A DNA stretch of 12,508 bases from Synechococcus sp. CO36386bin_37 (GTDB taxonomy: Bacteria > Cyanobacteriota > Cyanobacteriia > PCC-6307 > Cyanobiaceae), in NCBI GenBank assembly GCA_011525445.1, contig WTGE01000360.1, positions 1 to 12,508 of the forward strand, given 5' to 3'. The notes below the pieces were generated by a model, which saw nothing but the letters and a program-made list of their open reading frames with translations, made no database searches and was not told the origin of the DNA. The position numbers were made by a program, and so were the translations under genes. Positions 1 through 7,666 of the stretch are shown here, piece after piece. How positions within the stretch are numbered: the stretch's first letter is position 1; each line of letters begins with the position of its first letter.

Positions 1-2
1 CT

Positions 3-116
3 GCGTTGTTGGACAGACCTCAGGTTTCGTTCCGTCAGTTTCGTTCCTCATCCGCTGTTTTGGCTCCAGAATTGAGAACGAACCTTGCTTCTTTGACGCC
101 TTGGTATCCGCTCTGA
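3..116 (+). CDS. Possible C-terminal end of an upstream gene (partial)
   Basis: The third forward frame is open from the window edge to a TGA at 114-116 and would end in the residues SLTPWYPL, which has the look of a natural protein end. I do not recognise a family. The second forward frame is also open, up to a TGA at 131-133 that overlaps the ATG of the hydrolase as ATGA, but its translation is rich in Cys and Phe and less protein-like. Only about 37 codons are visible, so either frame, or neither, could be real. The 13 bases from 117 to 129 would then be the whole spacer before the hydrolase gene. Confidence 0.25.
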   Translation, partial: ALLDRPQVSFRQFRSSSAVLAPELRTNLASLTPWYPL

Positions 117-129
117 ACCGGATCTCAGG

Positions 130-1098
130 ATGACGGACCCTTCGCCGCTGGGGATTCGGTTGACTCCGAATCCAGACGTTTCAACAGCGGCTCCAGCTGC
201 GACCGGCCCTGACTTCAAGACGTTCGACTCTCAAACGGGCTGGACGACCGTCAACGGCTGGACCTACCGGCTCTTCCGGTTCTTTGGGACGTTCCTGCTT
301 CCAGATCTTGACTGGTCTGGTGTTGAGCCGGTCGAGGAGTCCTCTGCACCAGCAGGGATGCACATTGTTGTTCCGCAAAGGCTTACAGGTGATGGGGCGC
401 TGCTTCTCATCCACGGAGGGGGATTCGTTGTTGGTTCCAGCAGCAATGCCTTGCTTCATGCCACTGCGTTGGCCCGCGATTGCGGGCTGCCAGTCTTCTG
501 CCCTGCTTACAGGCTCGGCCCTGAGCACCCCTTCCCGGCAGGCCTTGACGACTGCCACGAGGCATGGTCCTGGCTCCAGGCGAATGCGGAGCGTCTGAAC
601 GTCGATCCGGCAAAAGTGATCATCGCTGGAATCAGCGCCGGGGGAGGTCATGCCGCCTCCCTGGCGCAATGGCTCCACGACGAAGGGGGGCAGCAGCCAG
701 CCGGGCAGGTGTTGTTCTACCCAATGCTCGATGACCGAACGGCCGCAGACCGGGAACTGGATGCTGTCGGTCACCGGGTCTGGAACAACAGGAGCAACCT
801 GTTCGGCTGGAGCAGCTATCTGGGGCAGCCGCCCGGCGGCTCCCCTCAGCGCTATGCATCGCCAGCACGACGCGAGGACCTCTCCGGGCTACCTCCTGCG
901 TGGATCGGCGTCGGAGGCGCGGATCTGTTTCTCGATGAAGATCGCGACTACACCCGCCGGCTCGATCAGGCTGGTGTCCACGTGGTGTATGTCGAAGTCG
1001 ACAACGGGATTCATGCCTTTGATTCCGTGCTCGAATCCCCACTCACGAAGGCGTTTCACCAGTCCGCAGCAGCGTTCATTCGCCATTTGGTGGGATGA
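130..1098 (+). CDS. Alpha/beta hydrolase, HSL (hormone-sensitive lipase) type esterase
   Basis: This 322-residue protein has the hallmarks of the HSL branch of alpha/beta hydrolases, which cleave carboxyl esters. The oxyanion-hole motif HGGG is at residues 95-98. The nucleophile elbow is GISAGG at 167-172, with Ser169. The likely acid is Asp265 in GGADLFLDE, and the catalytic His is His295 in GIHAF. Length is typical of the family. No signal peptide or membrane segment is visible, so it is probably cytoplasmic; an N-terminal cap of about 60 residues precedes the core fold. The start at 130 is the first ATG of the frame, preceded by only a weak ribosome site (CAGG directly before it). The natural substrate cannot be read from the sequence. 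Base composition is GC-rich (38 of 60 bases are G or C at 901-960), unlike the patch that follows. It may share a transcript with whatever lies upstream. Confidence 0.88.
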   Translation: MTDPSPLGIRLTPNPDVSTAAPAATGPDFKTFDSQTGWTTVNGWTYRLFRFFGTFLLPDLDWSGVEPVEESSAPAGMHIVVPQRLTGDGALLLIHGGGFVVGSSSNALLHATALARDCGLPVFCPAYRLGPEHPFPAGLDDCHEAWSWLQANAERLNVDPAKVIIAGISAGGGHAASLAQWLHDEGGQQPAGQVLFYPMLDDRTAADRELDAVGHRVWNNRSNLFGWSSYLGQPPGGSPQRYASPARREDLSGLPPAWIGVGGADLFLDEDRDYTRRLDQAGVHVVYVEVDNGIHAFDSVLESPLTKAFHQSAAAFIRHLVG

Positions 1099-1286
1099 GA
1101 CGTGACGACGCTCTTGTTGGCCTGAACAGACGCTGTTGGTTCGCTCCAGTGCACCTGCATAGCGAACTCTTTTCAGGAGATTCCAATCCCAGGCTGTTCA
1201 CTGGATTTGGAGTACATATCTGTCGTTCTGCTCCATGGTCTCCGGTCGTTTCTCTAGTGGTTGCCTTCAACTGCCTTGTGAGCTTT

Positions 1287-1820
1287 TCAGTGATTCGCTT
1301 GCGAAAGAAAATCCTGATTCAGGCATTTAACAAGTTCAAATTCCAATGAATGTTTGAGTTCTTCGGCCAATTGGTCTTGCATTTCTGTTTGGTATTCAGC
1401 ATGCAATTCCTTCCAGGATAGATAGGAATCAGGAGATGAGTAATTACTGATTAAACCCATGCCTCTGGCTTGACTTGTGAAACTTGACCACAATGCTTCA
1501 TTGATTTCAAGGCAAGTCTCATTATCTTTCTCCCGTTGGAGATAGGCTCTGTCCAGTTCTTTGGCGATGTGATCCATTCCTTCGTCTTGAATGCGGTTGT
1601 CCTGAAGATATGAATTCTGTCGGAGTGCATCTGAAATCACGGCTTGAAACGCAGACTCGGTTTTTGCAGCAGCCAGGGCTTGTGCATATGTTTTTCGATT
1701 GATGCGTATGGGGTCAGTGCCGAACCGATGATTGCCTTCCGAGTGGTCCTCCCTCAGGCTTGTGATTTCAGATTCGAGCTGATCGATCAGGTCTTCAATC
1801 GGTTTTGTAAAGTCAAACAT
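1287..1820 (-). CDS. Hypothetical protein, charged and probably helical
   Basis: This 177-residue reading frame on the minus strand matches no family I recognise. The translation is rich in Glu, Gln, Asp and Leu, has no membrane segment or signal peptide, and reads as mostly amphipathic helix, for example IEDLIDQLESEITSLRED near the N-terminus and EYQTEMQDQLAEELKHSL near the C-terminus. This even, charged composition is better than that of the overlapping plus-strand frames, which is the main reason to accept it. The ATG at 1818-1820 has no clear ribosome site. The gene is AT-rich compared with its neighbours (23 of 60 bases are G or C at 1321-1380), which suggests a separate origin or relaxed constraint. 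It stands alone: both flanks are non-coding. It could be a lineage-specific gene, a decaying gene, or chance. Confidence 0.5.
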   Translation of the reverse strand: MFDFTKPIEDLIDQLESEITSLREDHSEGNHRFGTDPIRINRKTYAQALAAAKTESAFQAVISDALRQNSYLQDNRIQDEGMDHIAKELDRAYLQREKDNETCLEINEALWSSFTSQARGMGLISNYSSPDSYLSWKELHAEYQTEMQDQLAEELKHSLEFELVKCLNQDFLSQANH

Positions 1821-1921
1821 GGCAAAATTGAATTGGTCTTGTGTGGGTTCGTGACCCCTGTCCCGCTGCAGGAATCATGTCATCTCTGTCCAGGGATTGA
1901 TGTTGGCTTCAGAGCCCTCCA

Positions 1922-1980
1922 ATTTCATGAACATTCAGAACTGAGATTTCATGAGGTGATTTCAAAACAGTCAGTCATGA
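1922..1980. repeat. Cluster of three TCATGA palindromes within a short direct repeat
   Basis: The 9-mer ATTTCATGA occurs at 1922-1930 and again at 1946-1954, 24 bases apart. A third TCATGA follows at 1975-1980, 26 bases further. TCATGA is its own reverse complement, so each copy could bind a dimeric protein. The spacing is a little more than two helical turns. Function is not known, and chance in an AT-rich stretch cannot be excluded. Confidence 0.4.
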
Positions 1981-2226
1981 CGGATTCATTGGTTATGGCT
2001 GACCTGGGATTGGGTTTCTCATGGAGCTACAGCGAGACATCTGGCCGATCCTTCTTTGATGAACGTTCGTGCTCTCTGTTGATCCACAGCCTCCATGGCA
2101 TTGCTTGATCGCTGATCATCCTCGGCTTGCTCCGCATCACCAGCAACAGCCTTGACTGCCCTTTTACTCGCTCTTTCAGTGCCGTCGATCCAGTGTTGTC
2201 ACTGTGTCTGATTGACTGAAGGACGC

Positions 2227-2250
2227 ATGCAGCGCCCGAGCCGATTCTGA
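2227..2250 (+). CDS. Possible 7-residue leader reading frame before hfq
   Basis: An ATG at 2227 is preceded by GAAGGA at 2218-2223, a better ribosome site than hfq itself has. It encodes MQRPSRF and stops at TGA 2248-2250, four bases before the hfq ATG at 2255. Ribosomes finishing here could restart on hfq. The frame is very short, so chance is a serious alternative. Confidence 0.25.
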   Translation: MQRPSRF

Positions 2251-2254
2251 TCCC

Positions 2255-2485
2255 ATGGAGCCAGATTCCTTCGATCCGAGCTTGCCCAGCATCCGTCTGC
2301 TGCAAACCTGGATTCGCGATCAGCGAACTCTCAGTATGGATTTGCAGGATGGGCACCGCTTGGTCGGTGTCTTGATCTGGCAGGACCAGCACTACCTAGC
2401 TGTGCAATCCTCGGAGTCGGAGGATCCGGTGTTGATCAGTCGCCAGGCCATGCTTCTGGTTCGGCCGCTTCCTCGAAGCCTTTGA
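2255..2485 (+). CDS. hfq: Hfq-like Sm-fold protein, cyanobacterial type
   Basis: This 76-residue protein lines up with the short Hfq of cyanobacteria. The N-terminal helix carries LPSIRLLQTWIRDQ, close to the LPSVRQVQLLIKDQ that I recall from Synechocystis Hfq. The Sm1 part follows at about residues 28-50, with DGHRLVG matching the NGIKLQG of E. coli Hfq, and Sm2 is at about 60-71. The YKHA motif that contacts RNA in E. coli is replaced by SRQA at 62-65, so the key His is Gln and the Tyr is Ser. Cyanobacterial Hfq is known to bind RNA poorly and, in Synechocystis, to work with the type IV pilus ATPase PilB in motility and DNA uptake; whether that holds here is unknown. The start is the only ATG that fits the family length, with a weak ribosome site. 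leuS follows after 42 bases on the same strand, so co-transcription is likely. Confidence 0.8.
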   Translation: MEPDSFDPSLPSIRLLQTWIRDQRTLSMDLQDGHRLVGVLIWQDQHYLAVQSSESEDPVLISRQAMLLVRPLPRSL

Positions 2486-2527
2486 GAACGGTATCTGTGT
2501 CACGCTTTGTGCAAATGTCTTCCTGTC

Positions 2528-5128
2528 GTGACGGCCTCCTCGACTCCTTCCTCCAGCGCAACCTCTTCGAGCACTGACCGCTATCAGCCTCTTGCGCTCG
2601 AAGAGCGATGGCAGGCCCGATGGAACGAGCAGCGTCTCTATGCAACGCAGGACCCCAAGCCCGGTCAGCGGCCGTTTTATGCGTTGTCGATGTTTCCCTA
2701 TCCCTCGGGAACGTTGCACATGGGACATGTGCGCAACTACGTCATCACTGACGTGATCGCTCGCGTGCAACGCATGCGTGGTGATGCTGTTCTTCATCCG
2801 ATGGGATGGGATGCCTTCGGCTTACCGGCTGAAAATGCCGCTATCGAACGGAAGATCGAACCTGGCATCTGGACTGATCGCAATATCGGGCAGATGCGCG
2901 CTCAGCTGGACCGTCTTGGCTTGTCGATTGACTGGGATCGTGAACTGGCAACCTGTCACAGCGATTACTACCGCTGGACGCAGTGGCTGTTCCTGGAACT
3001 TCATGCCGGCGGTCTCGCTTACCAGAAGGAGGCAACCGTCAACTGGGATCCAGTCGATCAAACGGTTCTTGCGAATGAGCAAGTGGATGCTGACGGTCGC
3101 TCCTGGCGCTCCGGAGCGTTGGTGGAAAAGCGCGACCTGCGCCAGTGGTTTCTGCGCATCACCGACTACGCCGATGCCCTTCTTGATGACCTGGATCAAC
3201 TTCAGGGTTGGCCAGAGCGGGTTCGCACCATGCAGGCCAATTGGATCGGACGATCCAAGGGTGCGGAACTTGATTTCAGCGTTGAGGGCCATCCGGATCG
3301 TTCCATCACCGTGTTCACAACGCGACCCGACACCTTGTTCGGCGTGAGCTATCTCGTGTTGGCGCCCGAGCACCCCCTTGTGGAGTCCATCACCACGAGT
3401 GAGGAACGGTTGTCTGTGACGGCGTTCCGAGACCTGATGACCGAACTGAGTTCCGATCAACGCACCGCGGAGGATCAACCTAAACGGGGTGTTCCCACAG
3501 GGGCTACAGCCATCAATCCAGCCAATGGAGAGTCGATTCCCATCTGGATTGCCGACTATGTGCTTGCGGATTATGGAACGGGCGCTGTGATGGGCGTTCC
3601 TGCTCACGATGTTCGCGATTTTGCCTTTGCAAGGCAACATGAATTGCCTGTGTTGAGGGTGATTGAAGTTTCAGGAACTGATGAACATCTGAATGACGGT
3701 GAGGCTTGGACAGGAGCGGGCACGATGATCCACTCAGCGGAATTCGATGGACTGTCCAATGAGGAGGCCAAAGTGGCCATCACCACGAAGGCTGGAGAGC
3801 AAGGTTGGGGCCGAATTAAATATCAATACAGACTTCGTGATTGGCTGATTTCACGCCAGCGCTACTGGGGGTGTCCCATTCCCATCATTCATTGTGATCA
3901 TTGTGGAGCCGTACCGGTTCCCAGTGATCAGCTTCCAGTGGAACTTCCAACTGGGCTGGATCTCAGTGGTTCAGGAGGTTCTCCCCTCTCTCGAGCCGAG
4001 GATTGGATTCATGTGAATTGTCCGAAGTGCGGAAAACCTGCACGACGGGAAACGGACACGATGGACACATTCATGTGTTCCTCCTGGTATTACCTGCGCT
4101 TCGCGGACCCTCACAATCAATCCCTCCCATTTGAGGCATCCAACGTGAATCGTTGGTTACCGGTGAATCAATATGTGGGTGGGATCGAGCATGCCATTCT
4201 TCATCTGTTGTATGCACGATTCTTCACGAAGGCTCTGAATACTCGAGAGTTGTTGGATATCAAGGAGCCCTTTGAACGACTCTTGACCCAGGGCATGGTG
4301 CAGGGCATCACCTACCGCAATCCCAGAACAGGACGATATGTGTCTCCAACTCAGGTGAAGGATCCATCGGATCCTCTGGATCCTGAGGACGGCGCTCCCC
4401 TGGAAGTGTTGTTCGAAAAAATGTCGAAGTCAAAGCACAACGGAGTGGACCCCGCAGCGGTGATCGACCGGTACGGGGCCGATACCGCGAGGATGTTCAT
4501 CCTCTTCAAAGCTCCTCCTGAAAAGGATCTGGAATGGGACGATGCTGATGTGGAGGGTCAGTTCCGTTTTCTTCAGCGTCTCTGGCGACTCGTTGAGAGC
4601 CAGGTGAATCCGATGGATACCCGATCAGCCTCAGGTGAAACAGACCGGGAGATTCGCCGGGCCGTGCATCAAGCCATCAAGGCTGTGAGCGAGGACCTCA
4701 GCGGTGATTTTCAGTTCAACACGGCGATCTCTGAGCTGATGAAGCTCAGCAACGCACTCTCCTCTGGCCTCAGCAAGGCTTCCGAAGCTGTCCGTCATGA
4801 GGCAATGTCGACTCTCGTGCGCTTACTGGCTCCCTTTGCCCCTCATCTGGCGGAAGACTTCTGGCATCGGCTTGGTGGAGAGGAGAGTGTTCATCTTCAA
4901 ACCTGGCCCGATCACGATCCAGAGGCTCTGGTTCTGGAGTCGATCGAAGTGGTGATTCAGGTGAAAGGAAAAGTACGGGGTTCGATGTCCGTAGCGGTGG
5001 ATTGCGGGAAGGACGAGTTGGAACGGCTTGCCCTCGCCAGCGATGTGGCCGAGCGTTGGTTGGAAGGCAAGCCTCCCAGGAGGGTGATTGTTGTTCCTGG
5101 GAAGCTCGTCAATCTGGTGCCGAGCTGA
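2528..5128 (+). CDS. leuS: Leucine--tRNA ligase
   Basis: LeuRS attaches leucine to tRNA-Leu in the cytoplasm and edits mischarged tRNA. In the 866-residue protein starting at GTG 2528, the class I motif HMGH is at 64-67 in [15 protein letters not shown], and KMSKS is at 631-635. The editing domain is inserted between them: the Thr-rich TTRPDTLFG is at 264-272 and [12 protein letters not shown] at 350-361. Two CxxC pairs (Cys456/459 and Cys498/501) form the likely zinc site. The anticodon-binding domain and a C-terminal domain ending [13 protein letters not shown] complete a full-length enzyme. The GTG start gives [10 protein letters not shown], which resembles picocyanobacterial relatives as I recall them; a TTG at 2507 would add seven residues, and neither has a good ribosome site. 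The last 20 bases overlap the end of pgi on the opposite strand. The sequence around residues 612-620 carries a small DP-repeat insertion. Confidence 0.97.
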   Translation: MTASSTPSSSATSSSTDRYQPLALEERWQARWNEQRLYATQDPKPGQRPFYALSMFPYPSGTLHMGHVRNYVITDVIARVQRMRGDAVLHPMGWDAFGLPAENAAIERKIEPGIWTDRNIGQMRAQLDRLGLSIDWDRELATCHSDYYRWTQWLFLELHAGGLAYQKEATVNWDPVDQTVLANEQVDADGRSWRSGALVEKRDLRQWFLRITDYADALLDDLDQLQGWPERVRTMQANWIGRSKGAELDFSVEGHPDRSITVFTTRPDTLFGVSYLVLAPEHPLVESITTSEERLSVTAFRDLMTELSSDQRTAEDQPKRGVPTGATAINPANGESIPIWIADYVLADYGTGAVMGVPAHDVRDFAFARQHELPVLRVIEVSGTDEHLNDGEAWTGAGTMIHSAEFDGLSNEEAKVAITTKAGEQGWGRIKYQYRLRDWLISRQRYWGCPIPIIHCDHCGAVPVPSDQLPVELPTGLDLSGSGGSPLSRAEDWIHVNCPKCGKPARRETDTMDTFMCSSWYYLRFADPHNQSLPFEASNVNRWLPVNQYVGGIEHAILHLLYARFFTKALNTRELLDIKEPFERLLTQGMVQGITYRNPRTGRYVSPTQVKDPSDPLDPEDGAPLEVLFEKMSKSKHNGVDPAAVIDRYGADTARMFILFKAPPEKDLEWDDADVEGQFRFLQRLWRLVESQVNPMDTRSASGETDREIRRAVHQAIKAVSEDLSGDFQFNTAISELMKLSNALSSGLSKASEAVRHEAMSTLVRLLAPFAPHLAEDFWHRLGGEESVHLQTWPDHDPEALVLESIEVVIQVKGKVRGSMSVAVDCGKDELERLALASDVAERWLEGKPPRRVIVVPGKLVNLVPS
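4360..4383 (+). repeat. Three GGATCC copies at 9-base spacing inside leuS
   Basis: GGATCC occurs at 4360, 4369 and 4378, exactly three codons apart, and encodes the repeated Asp-Pro pairs of DPSDPLDP. It sits in the loop before the KMSKS motif, a stretch that varies among LeuRS proteins. A small slippage expansion that keeps the frame is the simplest reading. Confidence 0.5.
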
Positions 5129-6740
5129 GTGGGTGGTTGTTCAGGATTTGCTGAAACGCAGGGAAGCGGGGTCGATCCCAGCTTCCCTGAGCCACATAGC
5201 CACGCTCATTGCCTGTGAGATGGCGCAGGATCCAGAAGATGGCCTCGTCCGTTCCGGATCCAATCGCCTGCTGAATCTCGACTGCTGATCGCGACACCCC
5301 GTCGGAGAGCACCTCTTCCACCTGCTTTTGCAGGCTCAGAATGGCAGCGGCGGCTTTCTTTCCGGCTTCAACACCAGGTTGATGGTAGGCATTCACATTC
5401 ACGAGCTCTCCGTAAAAACCAACGGCTCGCTCAAACAGGGCGATCAACGCTCCAAGGCGTCTGGCATCGAAACGTCGCATGCTGATACTCAAGCTCTGGC
5501 GCCCGCCTTCGGTTAAGGCAGAGCGAGTGCCCTGGAGAAATCCATCGAGAAAGTCTCCCGGTCTCTCCCCTGCGATGGAGGGAATGTCTTCCACATCCTT
5601 GAGAACTTCGATGAAGGTCACGAAAAAGTTGTCGACGCCATCACGGAGTTGCTGGACATAGGCGTGTTGGTCGGTGGAACCCTTGTTGCCGTAGACAGCA
5701 ATGCCTTGATGCACTTCGTTGTTGTCGCGATCAAGACGTTTGCCCAGGGATTCCATCACCAGCTGCTGAAGATACCGGCTGAACACTTCCAGGCGGTCGC
5801 GATAGGGCAGCACAACCATGTCGCGTTTGCCTCGACCTTCCCCAGCGCTGTACCAACAGGCCGCCATCAGTGCTGAAGGGTTACGACGCACATCGCCGAC
5901 GCGGGTGGTCTCATCCATCTGTGCTGCCCCTGCCAGGAAGCCACGGATATCGCATCCGATCAATGCACCCGGCAATAAACCGACAGCGCTTGTGATGCTG
6001 GTTCGACCGCCAATCCAGTCGAACATGTCAAAGCGTTTGAGCCAGTTCTCCTTTTCAGCCTGTTGATCAAGTTTGCTGTTGGCCATGGTGACCGCCACCG
6101 CTTGTGCAGGCCAGTTGCCTCCAAGTGATTCCAGACGGTGTCTGGCTTGTTCCATCCCGAGGTGGGGTTCAGGAGTTCCACCGGATTTGCTCACCGTGAT
6201 CACCAGCGTGGTCTTGAGTCGGTCGCCGAGGGTGGTGAGCACCCGACTCATGCCGTTGGGATCGACGTTGTCGAAAAAATGGAAGGGGAGGCCTGCTCCG
6301 TGATCCTGAAGCGCTCGGACCATCAGCAGTGGACCGAGTGCACTTCCACCGATTCCGATCCAGAGAACATCAGTGAAGGGCATTCCGTTGGGAGCCTGGA
6401 TCGAACCGGCAAGAATCGCCTTTCCGAATTGATCGATGGCATCGATTTCATCAGCAATGCTGGCGCCGACTGCCTGATCGGGAGCGAGCTGAGGCTGACG
6501 TAACCAGTAGTGCCCCACTTGACGTTGTTCGTCAGCGTTGGCGATGGCGCCTTCCTCCAAGGCGTCCATCGCTTTGAAAGCATCCTCCAGGCGTGGTGTC
6601 AGTGCCTCGAGCTCAGAACTGTTGAGGTGCATCCGACTGACATCGAGCCAAATGCCGAGATCGTCGTGATACCAAAGCAAATCGCAGAAGCGTTGCCACT
6701 GGGTCTGGGTATCGATGGCGCTGAAATCCGGGAAGCTCAT
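5109..6740 (-). CDS. pgi: Glucose-6-phosphate isomerase
   Basis: Pgi interconverts glucose 6-phosphate and fructose 6-phosphate, linking the Calvin cycle to glycogen storage and the oxidative pentose phosphate route. The 543-residue protein has the sugar-phosphate binding motifs GIGGSALGP at 129-137 and SKSGGTPE at 184-191. Family signature one is present as [14 protein letters not shown] at 241-254, and signature two as [16 protein letters not shown] at 447-462. Likely catalytic residues are Glu330 (MESLGK), His359 (TDQHAY) and Lys461. Length fits the compact bacterial form. The start at 6740 begins MSFPDF, with only GAGAG directly upstream as a ribosome site. The stop codon lies 20 bases inside the coding end of leuS, which runs the opposite way. 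Upstream, about 66-105 bases separate it from a divergent gene, so both promoters must share that space or reach into coding sequence. Confidence 0.97.
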   Translation of the reverse strand: MSFPDFSAIDTQTQWQRFCDLLWYHDDLGIWLDVSRMHLNSSELEALTPRLEDAFKAMDALEEGAIANADEQRQVGHYWLRQPQLAPDQAVGASIADEIDAIDQFGKAILAGSIQAPNGMPFTDVLWIGIGGSALGPLLMVRALQDHGAGLPFHFFDNVDPNGMSRVLTTLGDRLKTTLVITVSKSGGTPEPHLGMEQARHRLESLGGNWPAQAVAVTMANSKLDQQAEKENWLKRFDMFDWIGGRTSITSAVGLLPGALIGCDIRGFLAGAAQMDETTRVGDVRRNPSALMAACWYSAGEGRGKRDMVVLPYRDRLEVFSRYLQQLVMESLGKRLDRDNNEVHQGIAVYGNKGSTDQHAYVQQLRDGVDNFFVTFIEVLKDVEDIPSIAGERPGDFLDGFLQGTRSALTEGGRQSLSISMRRFDARRLGALIALFERAVGFYGELVNVNAYHQPGVEAGKKAAAAILSLQKQVEEVLSDGVSRSAVEIQQAIGSGTDEAIFWILRHLTGNERGYVAQGSWDRPRFPAFQQILNNHPLSSAPD

Positions 6741-6845
6741 CTCTCGCGGAGAACTTTCATTCCCGAAGGTATCCGTGATTGTCCGAGATGCCCACGAATT
6801 GGAATAGTGCGGTTATTCTCTCGGCGAGAGGATGAGCTGAGTTTT
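6741..6845. promoter_or_regulatory. Divergent control region of pgi and the lysozyme-like gene
   Basis: This is the only space for promoters of two divergent genes. It contains an exact palindrome at 6818-6830, CTCTCG and CGAGAG around one G. A related shorter palindrome, TCTC and GAGA around GCG, lies at 6742-6752 directly beside the pgi start codon. Both share CTCTCG and could be operators or RNA hairpins. I do not see a convincing -35/-10 pair on either strand. If the neighbouring gene starts at 6807 instead of 6846, the first palindrome lies within its coding sequence. Confidence 0.35.
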
Positions 6846-7622
6846 GTGAGTCTTTTTGGACGTCAGCAGGTTGCCATTGCAGGAGTTCTGGGCTTCTTCT
6901 GTTGGACCGTCTCTCACCTTCGCAGCACCGCGACACTCCCCATAGTTGATGCTGAGATCCAGACTCAACCTTCACAACGAGATCCGAGCGTCTTCAGCCC
7001 CGAGGAGCTTGTCCTGCTTCAGCGACGTTTTGGTGTGCATGGTCCACAAACACGCCTTGCACAGTTGTTCACCGAGGGTATGGATCAGTTCCAGCCCCTG
7101 AGAACCAAAACCGTCAACCGCCTTCAAGGCCTGAAGCCCACCATCAAACGAGAAGCGAATCGTTATCGGGTGAACCCGATGCTGATTACAGCCATTCTAT
7201 TTGACGAAATTCAACACTCCAAACCAGGAGAAGGTTTGCCATTTGTGGTGCATTCTGGTTTGGTCTCGACCCATGGACTGGCTCAACTGGGAATCAGTGA
7301 ATTGATTCATCAAAAACGTCTTCCTCCAAAACCCTCCAAAGCGGAAATTGCAGAAGCTCGAAATTTGTTAATGGACGCTGAAGCCAATGTTGAATTGCTG
7401 GCTGGAAAACTCGCACGTCTGAAAAGGGCCTTGGGCCTTTCTCAGGATCAGGTTCTGATTGCAAGTCGCTCCTATGTGGACGCCAAGGCCATAGCCACCC
7501 TGGCTTATCTGCACAATGGAAAACTGGATTATCCAAGGCGAATTCTTCGTTATATGCAGGATCCTGAACTGCACGGTCTGATCTACTCTCAGCGTCGCAC
7601 CGTGACGCAACCATTGGTTTAG
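6846..7622 (+). CDS. Membrane-anchored lysozyme-fold protein, probable lytic transglycosylase
   Basis: The protein of about 258 residues starts with a short positive end and a membrane segment (residues 9-25, VAIAGVLGFFCWTVSHL), so the rest should face the periplasm. The second half shows the order of motifs seen in SLT-type lytic transglycosylases, which cut peptidoglycan sugar strands. A helix with NRYRVNPMLITAILFDE at about 105-121 ends in Glu121, the likely catalytic acid. HGLAQLGISELI at 143-154 matches the G-x-x-Q block, NVELLAGKLARL at 181-192 the next helix, and ATLAYLHNG at 217-225 the AYN-G block. The match is by pattern only, and the usual ES after the helix is EI. The start is uncertain: GTG 6846 gives a neat signal anchor, and GTG 6807 adds 13 residues. 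Starts further upstream would run far into pgi. The gene converges on a membrane-anchored amidase, 44 bases away. Confidence 0.65.
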   Translation: MSLFGRQQVAIAGVLGFFCWTVSHLRSTATLPIVDAEIQTQPSQRDPSVFSPEELVLLQRRFGVHGPQTRLAQLFTEGMDQFQPLRTKTVNRLQGLKPTIKREANRYRVNPMLITAILFDEIQHSKPGEGLPFVVHSGLVSTHGLAQLGISELIHQKRLPPKPSKAEIAEARNLLMDAEANVELLAGKLARLKRALGLSQDQVLIASRSYVDAKAIATLAYLHNGKLDYPRRILRYMQDPELHGLIYSQRRTVTQPLV

Positions 7623-7666
7623 AGATCCCTAGATCAGGAATTCTTCCGCCTGTTTCAAAGAGCGAC

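Larger units (their letters stand above)
1821..2254. other. Intergenic stretch without a convincing gene
   Basis: About 430 bases lie between the divergent orphan gene and hfq. Reading frames here are short or have poor composition. The stretch holds a small hairpin at 1845-1857 (GGGT and ACCC arms around a 5-base loop), a cluster of TCATGA motifs at 1922-1980 and a tiny reading frame with a good ribosome site at 2227-2250. The promoter for hfq and leuS must lie here or further upstream, but no clear -35/-10 pair stands out. A regulatory RNA or the remains of a lost gene are both possible. Confidence 0.6.

Noticed and set aside
1095..1349. 84-codon plus-strand frame overlapping the hydrolase stop as ATGA
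   Set aside because: The translation is rich in Arg, Cys, Phe and Trp, has no family look, and runs into the 3' end of the better minus-strand gene.
1773..1820. Faint likeness of the orphan protein N-terminus to the first helix of AccA
   Set aside because: Only a few residues of a common helical pattern agree, and none of the carboxyltransferase motifs follow.
1845..1857. Sequence like a tRNA T-arm (GGGTTCGTGACCC)
   Set aside because: The loop lacks the conserved A58, and no acceptor, D or anticodon arm can be folded around it.
1644..2108. 154-codon plus-strand frame across the orphan gene and the intergenic stretch
   Set aside because: Composition is poor (many Cys, Ser, Phe and His), half of it is antisense to the more protein-like frame, and no ribosome site is seen.
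2822..3640. 272-codon frame antisense to leuS
   Set aside because: It lies fully within a certain gene and shows no domain; long antisense frames are common opposite GC-rich coding sequence.
6510..6845. Upstream extension of the lysozyme-like gene into pgi
   Set aside because: The added residues are the reverse of pgi coding sequence, and a membrane anchor begins only after 6846.
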